DNA of 9,100 nucleotides from Acidobacteriota bacterium (GTDB lineage: Bacteria > Acidobacteriota > Terriglobia > Terriglobales > Acidobacteriaceae), in contig JAJZCX010000039.1 of NCBI GenBank assembly GCA_021851625.1, positions 1 to 9,100 on the forward strand, in the 5' to 3' direction. Made by a program: the position numbers and the translations under genes. The number at the start of each line of letters is the position of its first letter. Position 1 is the stretch's first letter. A model generated the notes under the pieces. It had not been told where the DNA came from. It saw nothing but the letters and a program-made list of their open reading frames with translations, and made no database searches. This document shows positions 8,516 through 9,100 of the stretch, in pieces.

Positions 8516-8591
8516 GCCGACGTAGCTCAGTTGGTAGAGCAGCTGATTCGTAATCAGCAGGTCATCGGTTCAAGTCCGATCGTCGGCTCCA
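8516..8591 (+). tRNA. tRNA-Thr, anticodon CGT
   Basis: A full 76-base cloverleaf with encoded CCA. The acceptor stem GCCGACG (8516-8522) pairs with CGTCGGC (8581-8587), discriminator T8588, then CCA (8589-8591). D-arm GCTC/GAGC with loop AGTTGGTA; anticodon stem GCTGA/TCAGC with loop TTCGTAA, so anticodon CGT reads threonine codon ACG; variable loop AGGTC; T-arm ATCGG/CCGAT with loop TTCAAGT. All stems pair perfectly. A T-rich stretch (8596-8609) follows; no separate terminator hairpin is seen. Confidence 0.97.
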
Positions 8592-8645
8592 ACAATTTTT
8601 CTCTTTCCTCTTGCAAGACAACCCACTACCCGGTGAACATGGGCC

Positions 8646-9092
8646 ATGCATTACGAGAAAAACTATCGGCCTGCATTCTGTATTGTAGGAATCGCGTGTC
8701 GAACGTCCAAGGCGCACCCGGCCAAAACTGCCAGCTTGTGGCGACGGTTTCGTGAGGAGAAAATTGCCACGCACGTTTTAGAGCGGACCAATGATGCTGT
8801 CTATGCCATGTACTGCGAATACGACAGCGACTATCGGGGCGAGTACACGTTGGTGTTGGGCTATGAAGTTCCCATGGAATCGCAGATTACGCGTGAGACA
8901 CCCGATGGGATGGTTGTGGCCACAATTCCAGCGGCCAACTATGCGCTGATTGATGCGCGCGGCAAGCAGCCCGACACGCTGATTGCCACGTGGGCCGATG
9001 TGTGGAATTCGTGCTTGCAGCGGACATATATTTGCGATTTTGAAGTGCACTGGGGGCCGGTGGCAGTGGAAGTGTACGTGGGACTGGAGTAG
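8646..9092 (+). CDS. Stand-alone GyrI-like/Cass2-type effector-binding domain protein
   Basis: A 148-residue soluble protein that appears to be a lone effector-binding domain of the GyrI/AraC-C-terminal superfamily, closest in look to Cass2-like integron-associated effector-binding proteins. Typical pieces are IVGIACRTSKAHP at 13-25, LWRRFREEKI at 31-40, NDAVYAMYCEYDSDYRGEYTLVLGYEV around 49-75, the IPAANYALIDARG turn at 94-106, and the closing strand VAVEVYVGL at 139-147, whose glutamate is a usual pocket residue. There is no HTH, signal peptide or membrane segment. Such proteins bind cationic or hydrophobic small molecules, and some inhibit gyrase; ligand and role here are unknown. ATG 8646 has no clear Shine-Dalgarno sequence. 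It starts 54 bases after tRNA-Thr on the same strand, so read-through from the tRNA promoter is possible. A T-run follows the stop (9093-9097) at the window edge. Confidence 0.85.
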   Translation: MHYEKNYRPAFCIVGIACRTSKAHPAKTASLWRRFREEKIATHVLERTNDAVYAMYCEYDSDYRGEYTLVLGYEVPMESQITRETPDGMVVATIPAANYALIDARGKQPDTLIATWADVWNSCLQRTYICDFEVHWGPVAVEVYVGLE

Positions 9093-9100
9093 TTTTTCTC

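Noticed and set aside
8390..8755. 121-codon plus-strand open frame
   Set aside because: Runs through a perfect tRNA cloverleaf and overlaps the following gene in another frame.

Overview
The window looks like a chromosomal segment of a moderately GC-rich bacterium, most likely an Acidobacteriota member of the Terriglobia type. That placement is an inference from gene content (a class II ribonucleotide reductase with TSCPD and zinc-ribbon tails, DoxX-like/DUF1223-like membrane proteins, a stand-alone GyrI/Cass2-like protein) and was not tested. I see no insertion sequence, phage gene, CRISPR array or plasmid function.

Layout from left to right. (1) Positions 1-912, minus strand: the N-terminal 304 residues of a YbiT-type ABC-F translation factor, cut by the window edge. 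(2) 1009-1710, plus strand: a secreted outer-membrane beta-barrel protein, divergent from ybiT across a 96-bp gap with a G-rich tract. (3) 1711-1873: a convergent intergenic region with two hairpins; the second is a 24-bp stem that runs into the last codons of the next gene. (4) 1874-3418, minus strand: a MocR/GabR-type PLP-binding GntR regulator. (5) 3419-3496: a 78-bp divergent control region with three copies of a 9-bp box. (6) 3497-4729, plus strand: a multi-pass membrane protein made of two DoxX-like halves, with a C-terminal tail that looks like a decayed DUF1223 domain. (7) 4741-4810: a composite hairpin terminator between convergent genes. (8) 4820-8035, minus strand: nrdJ, the adenosylcobalamin-dependent class II ribonucleotide reductase (1071 aa), behind a roughly 180-nt structured leader, a promoter and a degenerate NrdR-like box. 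(9) 8516-8591, plus strand: tRNA-Thr(CGT) with a good promoter. (10) 8646-9092, plus strand: a small GyrI-like/Cass2-like effector-binding protein.

The genes do not form one pathway. Two local regulatory units stand out. The MocR-like regulator probably controls the divergent DoxX-like gene and itself through the shared boxes. The nrdJ promoter and leader together look able to sense nucleotide state (NrdR) and possibly cofactor or another ligand (leader RNA). The leader and the remodelled DoxX/DUF1223-like protein are the parts most worth following up.
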